Part shown: piece after piece, positions 33,964 through 42,240 of the stretch
Position numbering within the stretch: the stretch's first letter is position 1
Layout: the number at the start of each line of letters is the position of its first letter
Assembly (NCBI GenBank): GCA_038534135.1
Contig: JBCAXJ010000012.1
Span: 30,329-94,328 of the forward strand
Source: Thermohalobaculum sp038534135
Lineage (GTDB): Bacteria > Pseudomonadota > Alphaproteobacteria > Rhodobacterales > Rhodobacteraceae
DNA: 64,000 nucleotides
Direction of reading: 5' to 3'
Position numbers and translations under genes: made by a program
The notes under the pieces: generated by a model
Databases searched by the model: none
What the model saw: the letters and a program-made list of their open reading frames with translations, nothing else
Told to the model about the DNA's origin: nothing

Positions 33964-34689
33964 ATGACGGAGCACGCCATGGCCTCGCCGATTTGGCTGC
34001 AGATCCAGACGACCTTGCACAATGAGATTGCAGAGGGACGTTTCATGCCAGGCGACAAACTGCCGACCGAGGCTGAACTTTCGCAGCGGTTCGGCGTCAA
34101 CCGGCATACGGTGCGCCGTGCATTGGCCGAATTGAGCGACGCGGGTCTGGTGCACGCGCGCCGAGGCTCGGGCGTTTTCGTCCGCGCAACACCAGTTTCC
34201 TACCGGGTTGGCCGACGAACGCGGTTCTCTCAGAACCTTCGGGCCGCAGGTTTGACGGGCGCGCGCAGGATCCTTCGGATGGACACAGCGCAGGCTTCGC
34301 GCGCAGACGCAGATGCGCTGAGGATCGCGAAGGGCGACCCGATTCACATCCTCGAGGCCATCGGCTACATCGACCGCACCCCGGCCCTCTTGGGGTATTC
34401 GTTGTTCCCGACCATGGGATTGGAAACGTTCCCGGAGGCTATGAACGAAACGGGATCGATCACAGAGGCCCTTCGTGCCTGCGGGATCGACAACTATCGC
34501 CGTGTGTGGACCCGGCTTACGGCGGAACGCGCGTCGGGCACGGTCGCGAGGCATCTGCAAATCACGGAGGGCGCACCGGTGATCCGGACACGGTCGCTCA
34601 ACGTGACCGAGGACAACCGGCCGATCGAGTATTCCAGAACAAGTTTCTGCGCAGACCGTGTCGAGTTGTTGATCGAAGACGAGGCTTGA
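33964..34689 (+). CDS. phnF: GntR/HutC-family transcriptional regulator PhnF
   Basis: 241 residues: an N-terminal winged helix (IQTTLHNEIAEGRFMPGDKLPTEAEL split over residues about 14-40, then FGVNRHTVRRALAELSDAGLV) and a C-terminal UTRA ligand domain (VGRRTRFSQNLRAAG, PIEYSRTSFCADRVEL). This is the usual repressor of phosphonate genes; the ligand is unknown. The ATG at 33964 is chosen because the family starts just before PIWLQIQ; the frame is open further upstream through the operator. Confidence 0.93.
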   Translation: MTEHAMASPIWLQIQTTLHNEIAEGRFMPGDKLPTEAELSQRFGVNRHTVRRALAELSDAGLVHARRGSGVFVRATPVSYRVGRRTRFSQNLRAAGLTGARRILRMDTAQASRADADALRIAKGDPIHILEAIGYIDRTPALLGYSLFPTMGLETFPEAMNETGSITEALRACGIDNYRRVWTRLTAERASGTVARHLQITEGAPVIRTRSLNVTEDNRPIEYSRTSFCADRVELLIEDEA

Positions 34690-34698
34690 ACACCCCTG

Positions 34699-35949
34699 TC
34701 AGGCGATCAGGTGGCCGCGCGGATCGACACCTGACACCCGTGTATGGACGACATCGCCCACTGGCTGATCGCTGTTGAACGCGACTTCAGCAAAGGTTTC
34801 GGTGCGCCCCATCCGGGGGCGCTCGATCAGCACACGATGATCGCGACCAATCTGGCCGGCGACATAATCTGCCTTCGCAAGATCACCGGCAGACCGCAGC
34901 CGCGCCGCGCGCGCCTTGATCTCTGCCTTTGGCAGTTGTGGCATTCGTGCTGCAGGTGTGCCCTTGCGCGGTGAGTACGGGAACACATGCAGCCATGTCA
35001 GACCGCATTGCTCGACCAGTTTCAGCGAGTTCTCAAACATCGCCTCGGTCTCGGTCGGGAAACCCGCGATGAGGTCGGCGCCATATACGATCTCGGGCCG
35101 AGCCGCTCGGATGTCCTGACAGAAGCGGATCGCATCTTCGCGCAAGTGGCGCCGCTTCATGCGCTTCAGGATCATATCGTCTCCGGCCTGCAACGACAGA
35201 TGGAGATGCGGCATCAATCGGGTATCGCCAGCAATGGCGTCGATCAATGCAGGGTCGGCTTCGATCGAGTCAATCGACGAGATCCGCAGGCGCGAAAGAT
35301 CCGGCACAAGCCTGAGTATGCGCTGCACCAGATCGCCGAGGCGCGGCGCGCCGGGCAGGTCCGCCCCCCACGACGTCATGTCGACGCCGGTCAGCACGAT
35401 CTCGTTGAAGCCGTTCCCGACCAGCCGTGTGATCTGCTCGACCACGACGCCGGCTGGCACCGATCGCGAGTTTCCCCGACCATACGGGATGATGCAAAAC
35501 GTGCAGCGATGATCGCAGCCGTTCTGGACCTGGACGTAGGCGCGTGCGCGCGTGCCAAACCCGTCGATCAGATGGCCCGCCGTTTCGGTTGCCGACATGA
35601 TGTCGTTCACGCGGATTTTCTCGGTCTCGCCGATCAGATCGAGACCTCTCCAAGTCTGTGCCTGCATCTTCTCGAGATTACCGAGGACCAGGTCGACCTC
35701 TGGCATGTCCGCGAACGTCTCCGGCTCGGTCTGCGCCGCGCATCCCGTCACGATCAGGCGTACCTCCGGGTTCTCGGCGCGCAGCTTGCGGATGCGCTGC
35801 CGTGCCTGGCGGACGGCTTCAGCCGTCACAGCGCAAGTGTTGACAACAACCGCGTTCTCGAGCCCCGCTTGGCAGGCGAGACCGCGCATCGCTTCGGTCT
35901 CGTACGCGTTGAGGCGGCAGCCAAAGGTCTCGAAGACGGGCACGGTCAT
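34699..35949 (-). CDS. mtaB: tRNA t6A37 methylthiotransferase MtaB
   Basis: Radical SAM enzyme that adds a methylthio group to t6A37 of tRNA. 416 residues: an UPF0004 domain with FETFGCRLNAYET, VVNTCAVTAEAV and VTGCAAQTEPE (three Cys for one 4Fe-4S cluster), then CDHRCTFCIIPYGRG (radical SAM CxxxCxxC), and a short TRAM-like end. The NAYETE signature separates it from MiaB/RimO. The start overlaps the dapF stop by four bases. Confidence 0.95.
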   Translation of the reverse strand: MTVPVFETFGCRLNAYETEAMRGLACQAGLENAVVVNTCAVTAEAVRQARQRIRKLRAENPEVRLIVTGCAAQTEPETFADMPEVDLVLGNLEKMQAQTWRGLDLIGETEKIRVNDIMSATETAGHLIDGFGTRARAYVQVQNGCDHRCTFCIIPYGRGNSRSVPAGVVVEQITRLVGNGFNEIVLTGVDMTSWGADLPGAPRLGDLVQRILRLVPDLSRLRISSIDSIEADPALIDAIAGDTRLMPHLHLSLQAGDDMILKRMKRRHLREDAIRFCQDIRAARPEIVYGADLIAGFPTETEAMFENSLKLVEQCGLTWLHVFPYSPRKGTPAARMPQLPKAEIKARAARLRSAGDLAKADYVAGQIGRDHRVLIERPRMGRTETFAEVAFNSDQPVGDVVHTRVSGVDPRGHLIA

Positions 35950-36785
35950 GGCGTCACGAAGCGCGGATCGAACACGCCCTCGAACACGTAAGAAACCGGC
36001 CCTTCCATGAGGACGTGACCATTCTCGGCCCAGGTGATCCGAATGTCACCGCCATCCAGATGCAACACGGCAGACCGGTCCATCAGACCTTTGCGAACGG
36101 CGTTCACGACCACCGCGCAGGACGACGAACCGGAGGCAAGCGTCACGCCGACCCCGCGCTCCCAGACCCGCACCCGCGCCTCGGTCCGCGACAGCACCTG
36201 CACGAACTGCACATTTGTCCGCTCTGGAAACAGGGCGTCGTTCTCGATCGCGGCGCCCTGCCCTGCCAGATCAACGGCTTCCGCATCCTCGACAAAGAAG
36301 GTGCAATGCGGGTTGCCCATCGAGCAAGCGGCCGGTGCGCCATCGAGTGGCAGCTCCGTCGTGTCGACCGCATGCGCGAGCGGAATGTCAGCCCAGTCCA
36401 GCATGGGCGCCCCCATGTCGACGGAGATCAAACCACCATCCATCCGCGCACACGGCAGCACGCCACGTTCCGTCCGCAGCGACAATGCCTTTGTGCTGCT
36501 CTCCGACATCAGCAGATCGGCAACGCAGCGCGTCGCGTTCCCGCAGGCCCCAGCGGTCGAGCCGTCCGAATTCCAGAAGATCAGGTCCGCCGCCACGTTC
36601 CCGCCCGGACGGATCTCGGCCAACTGATCGAAGCCGACACCGCGATGACGGTCCCCGATCGCCCTCACCAGATCAACCGTCAGCGGCCATTCACTGGCCC
36701 GCTGATCGATGATGACAAAGTCATTGCCCAGACCGTGCATCTTGCGAAAGTGCAGCGGCGGCGGTGTCTCGGCCCGTCCGGTCAT
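35946..36785 (-). CDS. dapF: Diaminopimelate epimerase, with Ser at the second catalytic position
   Basis: Converts LL- to meso-diaminopimelate for lysine and peptidoglycan. 279 residues with KMHGLGNDFVIID, GDRHRGVGFDQLAEI and the first active-site motif GACGNATRC. The second motif, usually ACGSGACA, reads ASGSSSCA: residue 218 is Ser (TCC codon at 36132-36134) where the catalytic Cys is expected, although a Cys follows four residues later. This could be a lineage variant or loss of activity. It is coupled to mtaB, a common pair. Confidence 0.88.
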   Translation of the reverse strand: MTGRAETPPPLHFRKMHGLGNDFVIIDQRASEWPLTVDLVRAIGDRHRGVGFDQLAEIRPGGNVAADLIFWNSDGSTAGACGNATRCVADLLMSESSTKALSLRTERGVLPCARMDGGLISVDMGAPMLDWADIPLAHAVDTTELPLDGAPAACSMGNPHCTFFVEDAEAVDLAGQGAAIENDALFPERTNVQFVQVLSRTEARVRVWERGVGVTLASGSSSCAVVVNAVRKGLMDRSAVLHLDGGDIRITWAENGHVLMEGPVSYVFEGVFDPRFVTP

Positions 36786-36800
36786 GCGCGCGCATATAGA

Positions 36801-36826
36801 GGGGTGCGCCGCAATGCGCCACCCCC
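36801..36826 (-). terminator. GC-rich hairpin between the AhpD-like gene and dapF
   Basis: GGGGTGCGC pairs with GCG(C)CACCCC around CGCAAT, directly after the stop of the gene at 36828 on the minus strand. No clean T-run follows; weak candidate. Confidence 0.3.
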
Positions 36827-36827
36827 G

Positions 36828-37388
36828 TCAGGCCGCGTCCGCGCCCTGATCAAGCACTTCGACACCGTTATCGATCTCGGTCTGCAGGACGTCATTGAAT
36901 CTGTTGAATGCCCCGCACAGAGCGATCCTCCAGGTCAGCTCCACGATCTGAGCATCGTCGAAGTGTTCCCGCAACCGGTCGAACATCGCGTCCCGAACCC
37001 GGTGGAAATCAGTCGTCACGGCAATGGAGTACTCGACCACCAGTTTATCGACCGCGTCGAATTCCTCGATCTCGGCGTATTTCAGGATGTTCTCGGCAGC
37101 GGCCAGGCTGATCCCGGATGCGTTCAGACGCGGCGTATGGTTCGAAACGCAGAACGTGCATTCGTTCAGTTTCGAAACTGTCACAAGCGCCAGTTCCAGA
37201 TAGCGCGCGGGCAGCACGCCTTCGGCCTTCAGATCCAGGAGCAGGCCGAAAGTATGCTCGAGTACCGGTGGCCGGTTCGCCATGACCCCGACGAGCGATG
37301 AGAAGGAGCCGTAGGTTCCGGCCTTGTCATAGACCTCGCGGGCCTTTCCGGTGACCTCCTCGGCAGGAACAGTGCGGACACGGGGCAT
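36828..37388 (-). CDS. Carboxymuconolactone decarboxylase / AhpD-like protein
   Basis: A 186-residue AhpD-like alpha-helical protein. The redox motif is ECTFCVSNHTPRL (CxxCxxxH), which in relatives gives peroxidase or disulfide activity. LELALVTVSKLN before it is typical. The ATG at 37388 is used, with GGAG nine bases upstream; a TTG five codons earlier is possible but covers that site. The upstream gap to the haloperoxidase gene is 243 bases and probably holds two divergent promoters. Confidence 0.85.
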   Translation of the reverse strand: MPRVRTVPAEEVTGKAREVYDKAGTYGSFSSLVGVMANRPPVLEHTFGLLLDLKAEGVLPARYLELALVTVSKLNECTFCVSNHTPRLNASGISLAAAENILKYAEIEEFDAVDKLVVEYSIAVTTDFHRVRDAMFDRLREHFDDAQIVELTWRIALCGAFNRFNDVLQTEIDNGVEVLDQGADAA

Positions 37389-37450
37389 GCGAATCAACTC
37401 CAATCAGTCGCTTCAGTCTTCGGTCCGAGAATAGGACGACTTTCGCCCTG

Positions 37451-37502
37451 CTTTTCAACCGTGACGCGCCAGCCGACCAAGATATCTACGACTTTTCAAC
37501 CG
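37451..37502. repeat. Two direct copies of CTTTTCAACCG
   Basis: The 11-base word is found at 37451-37461 and 37492-37502, 41 bases apart (about four helical turns), in the divergent gap between the AhpD-like and haloperoxidase genes. A partial third copy (ACTTTTCAC) lies at 37530. Could be binding sites for one regulator, or chance. Confidence 0.3.
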
Positions 37503-37631
37503 GGGGGTGCTTCGGGTCTTGGTTAACAACTTTTCACTTTCCATCGATCACGGAACCGTGAGACAATAATTTCATTGGACGAATACCAGCCGGGCACTTC
37601 TGCCAGCTAATCACATGACCAGGAGAAAATG

Positions 37632-39848
37632 ATGTCAAGTCAATGGCTTGGACTAGGCGCATTCGTGCGCCCTGATGCATTTCTGTCAAGACTTCACTGG
37701 CGTGATCTCTTCGTGATTGGAACGCGCCGCGACGATACTTTGACCGTCGAGGAACCAGCATTGCTGGTCTCAACCTTCCGCGGCGACGATGACGTCACGT
37801 TGGACGCGTGGGTCAACTTCGTCGATCTGGGACGCGGCGACGATACGCTGCTGGCGACAGAGACTGTAAACTTCGTTGACGCCGGACGGGGTGACGACTC
37901 TGTCGTGCTTGAAGCAGATGCCAAGAGTGTCGATCTGGGTCGCGGCACCGATGACCTGACGCTCGACCAACTGATCGACTATGCCGACGGAGGGCGAGGT
38001 CAGGATACGCTGACCCTGAACTTCAACACGGGAGACGTCGATCTTGCGTGGCGCGGCAACAAGCTGATTCTGACCGACCGGTTCTCGGGCGAAGAGATGG
38101 TGGCCCGCCGGTTCGAGACCGTCGAATTTGCCGATCGCTCCTTCACCAAAGCCGAACTGAAAGAGGCTTTTGGACGCAATGCCGAAGCGCCGTTCATCAC
38201 CGTCGCGGACGGAACGCAGGCACTGACCGTCAACGACACGGACCCGACGATCAGCGTCATCTGGGACCGCGTCGTCCAGCAGGCGGTGATCGAGACCGAA
38301 AGCTTCGTCGGCCCGACGATCGCGTCGCGCGCGTACGCAATGATGCACACGGCAATGTACGATGCGTGGGCCTCGTACGATGATACCGCCGTGCGGGTTT
38401 CGTTCGATCTCGAGGGCGACAATATCTCGGGCACTGGCGGAGATGCTGCGAAGGCCAAGGCGATGAGCTTCGCCGCGATCACGGTGCTGCGCGACCTGTT
38501 CCCAGATATGGAGGATCTCTACGTCAAGGTGATGCAGGAGCGTCTTGGATACGCGCTGGAAGATGATGGCAGCCAGGAGGCTCAGATCGGCATCGACGCG
38601 GCCGAGGACCTGCTCGCCCTGCGTGGCGATGACGGCTCGAACCAGTCGAACGGATATGCCGACACAACCGGTTACACGCCGTTCAACCCCGATCCGACCC
38701 AGATCAACGACATCACCCGCTGGACACCGGAAAACGTACCCATTGATCCCGAGGATGCCAGCCCGCCAGAGCAGAGCTTCCTGACCGCGCAATGGCTGGA
38801 CGTCGAAGGCTTCGGTCTGCCCGAGAACACCGATGGATCGACTGATTTCTCCCAGACATTACCCGATGCGCCGCAGCCGTTCTTCACCGATGCATTCGCG
38901 GACGCCACACTCAATTTCGCAGACAAGACCATCACACTCGGCTCGGATGCCACCATCGACGGGACCGACTTTCTGGCAGGCGATACGATTGCGGTCAGCC
39001 AGGATCTGATCGGCGAGGTCATCAACCAGGGGTTCATCGATCAGGCGCAGAACGTCATCGACATCTCGGCCAACTTAACGGACGAGCAGAAGATCATCGC
39101 TGAATTCTGGGAAGACGGTGGCGGCACAGCGTTCCCTCCGGGCACGTTCATGTCCTTCGCACAGTTCGTCTCGGCCCGCGACAACAACTCGCTGGATCAG
39201 GACGCACAGATGTTCTTCGCAATGGGCAACGCTGTCATGGATGCGGGCATCGCAACCTGGCACGCCAAGGTCGAGTACGATTACGCCCGCCCGGTGCGCG
39301 CGATCCGCGATCTGGGCGAGTTGGGTCTGCTGGGCGAAGAGGGCGTGGATGAAAACACCGGCGAAACCGGGTTCGTCATCACGGCCTTTGGCGGGTTCAA
39401 CGAGGACGGCACGGGCCGCGGCACACAGACCATTCTGGCCGAGAACTTCATCACCTTCCAGCGTCCGGGCGCAGATCCGTCTCCACCGTTTGCCGAATAT
39501 ACGTCTGGCCACTCTGCCTTCTCGGCCGCTGGTGCCGAAGTCCTGCGCCAGTTCACCGGATCGGACGATTTTGGCGGAGAGGTAACCTTTTCCCCGGACT
39601 CGATCCAGTTCGAAGCGGGCGTACCCGAGAACGAAGTCACATTGGAATGGGCCACGTTCACGGAAGCCGCGGATGAAGCCGGGTTCTCGCGCCTCTATGG
39701 CGGCATCCACTTCAGCGACGGCGATCTGAACGGTCGCAGCCTTGGCACCGATGTGGGCGCTTCAGCCTACGAACTCGCGATGGCCTTCGTGAACGGCACC
39801 GCAACGGACGAGGATCGACCGTTCTACGGGGACAGCCTCTTCGGGTGA
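37632..39848 (+). CDS. Vanadium-haloperoxidase/PAP2-superfamily protein with acidic N-terminal repeats
   Basis: 738 residues. Residues about 30-150 form roughly six 20-residue repeats around GRGDD (LGRGDDTLL, AGRGDDSVV, LGRGTDDLT, GGRGQDTLT), like a calcium-binding RTX beta-roll with altered consensus. The rest is a vanadium-dependent haloperoxidase/acid-phosphatase domain: WHAKVEYDYARPVRAI (Lys and Arg, near 545-560), YTSGHSAFSAA (Ser-Gly-His, near 623) and FSRLYGGIHFSDGD (Arg and His, near 690). No signal peptide, so export by type I secretion is possible. Start ATG 37632 has AGGAG six bases upstream. Halide versus phosphate specificity cannot be told. Confidence 0.82.
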   Translation: MSSQWLGLGAFVRPDAFLSRLHWRDLFVIGTRRDDTLTVEEPALLVSTFRGDDDVTLDAWVNFVDLGRGDDTLLATETVNFVDAGRGDDSVVLEADAKSVDLGRGTDDLTLDQLIDYADGGRGQDTLTLNFNTGDVDLAWRGNKLILTDRFSGEEMVARRFETVEFADRSFTKAELKEAFGRNAEAPFITVADGTQALTVNDTDPTISVIWDRVVQQAVIETESFVGPTIASRAYAMMHTAMYDAWASYDDTAVRVSFDLEGDNISGTGGDAAKAKAMSFAAITVLRDLFPDMEDLYVKVMQERLGYALEDDGSQEAQIGIDAAEDLLALRGDDGSNQSNGYADTTGYTPFNPDPTQINDITRWTPENVPIDPEDASPPEQSFLTAQWLDVEGFGLPENTDGSTDFSQTLPDAPQPFFTDAFADATLNFADKTITLGSDATIDGTDFLAGDTIAVSQDLIGEVINQGFIDQAQNVIDISANLTDEQKIIAEFWEDGGGTAFPPGTFMSFAQFVSARDNNSLDQDAQMFFAMGNAVMDAGIATWHAKVEYDYARPVRAIRDLGELGLLGEEGVDENTGETGFVITAFGGFNEDGTGRGTQTILAENFITFQRPGADPSPPFAEYTSGHSAFSAAGAEVLRQFTGSDDFGGEVTFSPDSIQFEAGVPENEVTLEWATFTEAADEAGFSRLYGGIHFSDGDLNGRSLGTDVGASAYELAMAFVNGTATDEDRPFYGDSLFG

Positions 39849-39901
39849 GCCACGAGCTTGCGAATATTGCCTGATGCGCCCCGGCGTGTCAGGCTCAGCC
39901 C

Positions 39902-40801
39902 ATGAGCATTGACACAGGGCCGAGCGCCTGGCGCCAGCAGACCAACCAGAACCGGATGATCGGTTTCCAGCGCGGCATGGGCACGGGCGACGGGCCAGTG
40001 AAGTTGGCGTTCTTCGGGTCGTCGGCATTCCGGGTCACGACGCCATCGGGCATGACCGTGATGATCGACCCCTGGCGCAATCTGCCGACGGGGAAATGGG
40101 ACTGGTACTTCCACGATTTCCCCGAAACCTCGGTTGATATCGGCGTCTCGACACATGCGCATTTCGACCATGACGCGCTGAACCGGCTGGATGCCTCGGT
40201 ACTGCTGGACCGATTGATCGGAACCTATTCCTTCGGTGACGTGACCATCACCGGTGTCGCCGACAAGCACGCCATCGATCCAACCTATGCGACCTATGAT
40301 TTCAACCGGATCAACAGCTATTTCGGTGGCCAGAAGCTGACGCCTCCCGACAATGCGCGGTCCTGGGACAACATCCTGATCACGGTCGAGACCGGCGGCG
40401 TCCGGATCCTGCACTGGGGCGACAACCGGCACAATCCGCCTGACGACGTTTGGGAGCGTATCGGGCGCACCGACATCCTGCTGATGCCGGTTGATGACAG
40501 CCAGCACGTCATGGGCAACCCGATGGTGGCCGAAGTCATTGAGCGGGTCGCGCCTAGGGTCGTCGTACCGAACCACTACTACTCATGGAACGTCGTTCAG
40601 CGTCAAAGCACGCTGCTCCCCGTCGAAGAATGGCTCGCGCGCCAGTCTCAGCTTGAGGTTCGGCGTCTGGACAGCGCCGAGACCGAGTACACGCCAACCA
40701 CTTTGCCCGATGCCATGACCATCGATTACTTCGGTGACCATGTCGCTTTTGACGTCGATGCCTGGCACAAGGATAATGGTGTCGACCTGAGCACAGGCTG
40801 A
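39902..40801 (+). CDS. MBL-fold metallo-hydrolase
   Basis: 299 residues, metallo-beta-lactamase fold of the UlaG-like type. A beta-start VKLAFFGSSAFRVTTPSG is followed by the metal motif STHAHFDHDALNRL, ILHWGDNRHNPPDDVW, PVDDSQHVMG and VVPNHYYSWN. Substrate unknown. It lies 53 bases downstream of the haloperoxidase gene on the same strand and may be co-transcribed. It converges on the endonuclease gene with a 16-base gap. Confidence 0.83.
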   Translation: MSIDTGPSAWRQQTNQNRMIGFQRGMGTGDGPVKLAFFGSSAFRVTTPSGMTVMIDPWRNLPTGKWDWYFHDFPETSVDIGVSTHAHFDHDALNRLDASVLLDRLIGTYSFGDVTITGVADKHAIDPTYATYDFNRINSYFGGQKLTPPDNARSWDNILITVETGGVRILHWGDNRHNPPDDVWERIGRTDILLMPVDDSQHVMGNPMVAEVIERVAPRVVVPNHYYSWNVVQRQSTLLPVEEWLARQSQLEVRRLDSAETEYTPTTLPDAMTIDYFGDHVAFDVDAWHKDNGVDLSTG

Positions 40802-40817
40802 CCTGCCCCAATTCACT

Positions 40818-42089
40818 TCACGCCGTGATCGTCATGTCTCGCATCGCGAAGATCGCCGGGCGGTCTTCCAATTCACCACCCTGCTTGGGATACTTCACCC
40901 GGTCGATTCGGCGGTCCTGATCGTCATACAGCCCAATCGTCCCACCCTTGTTGCCCAGGCTGACAGGTGAAAGCGGTCCGATCTGGATAGCCTCACCCGG
41001 CGCCATGGATCCCTCGATCGCCAACGCGTCCTGCGGGTCCTTGAGCTTCCAACCCGCCAGATCGACGCGCTCGTTCGACAGGTTGATGATCGAGACCCAT
41101 TCGCCCAAACGCTCATCGCCCGACGCATTCACCAGTGCCGCTGCGATGAACACGTCGACATCGTCGTCCAGCACCACCTCACGGGGCTGATCCGGGGCGA
41201 TAACCTCAGCCGGGCGGTCTACCTCGATCCGTTCTGGGAAACGGGTGACGTTCAGGTTGGCCATGGCGTCATCCGACGGATTGAAGAACAAAGGGTTCTC
41301 GTCCGGAATCTCCTGCGGGAAAATCAGACCGGTCTGTTCCTCGATCTCGGTGACGCTGACCTGATAGCGCTGGAAATCCTCGAGCCGCCGGGCCGAGCCC
41401 GCGCTGCCGGTGTTCTTCGAGCGGAAGCCCCGCTTGTCCCTCAACGCCTCGGCATCCTGTGCCATGATGAAGGCGCGCACGTGCAGTTTGCTCTCGGCGC
41501 CGATCCAGAAGACGATCTTGAAGAAAGCCGCCGGGATGATCGCCATCTCGCGCCCCGCAGGCGTGATCGAGCGTGGGTGATCGCCGAAGATCGGTCCGGA
41601 GAACGTGCTCACCCGGTCGGTCGCGTCGACGTCCAGTTCCTTCGCCCAGTTCTCCAGCGCCAGCCATTCGTCCTGGTTAAAGTTGGCGTGCTGGAGCGAC
41701 GCGTTCGAGTAGAAGAAAGTGTCGTCGGACGCGAGCTTCGCCTCGCGCCCGGTCTGGCCCCAGGCCGCCGCCGAGCGCCGGGCAAGGTGACCGCGATCCC
41801 ATGGGTTCGAATGATAGTAATCGTTGTTGAGTTGGTTCATGTCGCCGATGCGGCTGTCGGTCCGCCAGTTGTTCGAGCGACCGACCGACTTGATCAGCGC
41901 CTGATCGATGTTCAGTGCGGCAAACAGTGGTGTGCGCAGCGGGCCGTGCATGGCGACCGTATAGTTGTGGTAATGCGCATAGATGCGGTCGGCGAGTTCG
42001 TCACGTTGCAGGACCTTTTCGACCAGGTCCGGCGCAAAGGTCGGCAGCGGAACCGGCGTGCCGAGGAAGTTCGGATCGTAGCCGTTCAT
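40818..42089 (-). CDS. DNA/RNA non-specific endonuclease with C-terminal lamin-tail domain
   Basis: 423 residues. The NUC domain (beta-beta-alpha metal fold) has the catalytic DRGHLARRSAAAWG (His101) and FFYSNASLQHANFNQDEWLALENW (Asn of the metal site), then KIVFWIGAE and FIMAQDAEAL. Residues about 310-423 look like a lamin-tail (LTD) beta domain (EWVSIINLSNERVDLAGWKLKD). Most such nucleases are exported, but no signal peptide is visible at the N-terminus (MNGYDPNFLG). An upstream-shortened start or non-classical export is possible. Confidence 0.85.
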   Translation of the reverse strand: MNGYDPNFLGTPVPLPTFAPDLVEKVLQRDELADRIYAHYHNYTVAMHGPLRTPLFAALNIDQALIKSVGRSNNWRTDSRIGDMNQLNNDYYHSNPWDRGHLARRSAAAWGQTGREAKLASDDTFFYSNASLQHANFNQDEWLALENWAKELDVDATDRVSTFSGPIFGDHPRSITPAGREMAIIPAAFFKIVFWIGAESKLHVRAFIMAQDAEALRDKRGFRSKNTGSAGSARRLEDFQRYQVSVTEIEEQTGLIFPQEIPDENPLFFNPSDDAMANLNVTRFPERIEVDRPAEVIAPDQPREVVLDDDVDVFIAAALVNASGDERLGEWVSIINLSNERVDLAGWKLKDPQDALAIEGSMAPGEAIQIGPLSPVSLGNKGGTIGLYDDQDRRIDRVKYPKQGGELEDRPAIFAMRDMTITA

Positions 42090-42212
42090 CGGAAACCTCC
42101 ATGTCGCCCAAAGTGTCCGGACGCCCCATGGTCCGGAGCCGCAATTCTACCACCAAGTGCGCACGCGCAGCGTGAAGATTGTCACTCGGTTTCGTGTTGG
42201 TTGCGGATCCGT

Positions 42213-42235
42213 AGGATGGGCGCCTCGCCCATCCT
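42213..42235 (-). terminator. Perfect 10-bp hairpin after dctM
   Basis: AGGATGGGCG and CGCCCATCCT pair around CCT, six bases after the dctM stop on the minus strand. Stem is strong; no T-run follows, so it may be a 3'-end stabiliser or a Rho-assisted terminator. GTAGGATGGGC-type hairpins are widespread in bacterial genomes. Confidence 0.5.
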
Positions 42236-42240
42236 TGCGA

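Noticed and set aside
37632..38090. RTX adhesin or toxin
   Set aside because: The repeats are few, depart from GGxGxDxUx, and are followed by a complete PAP2/haloperoxidase domain with no pore-forming or adhesive part.
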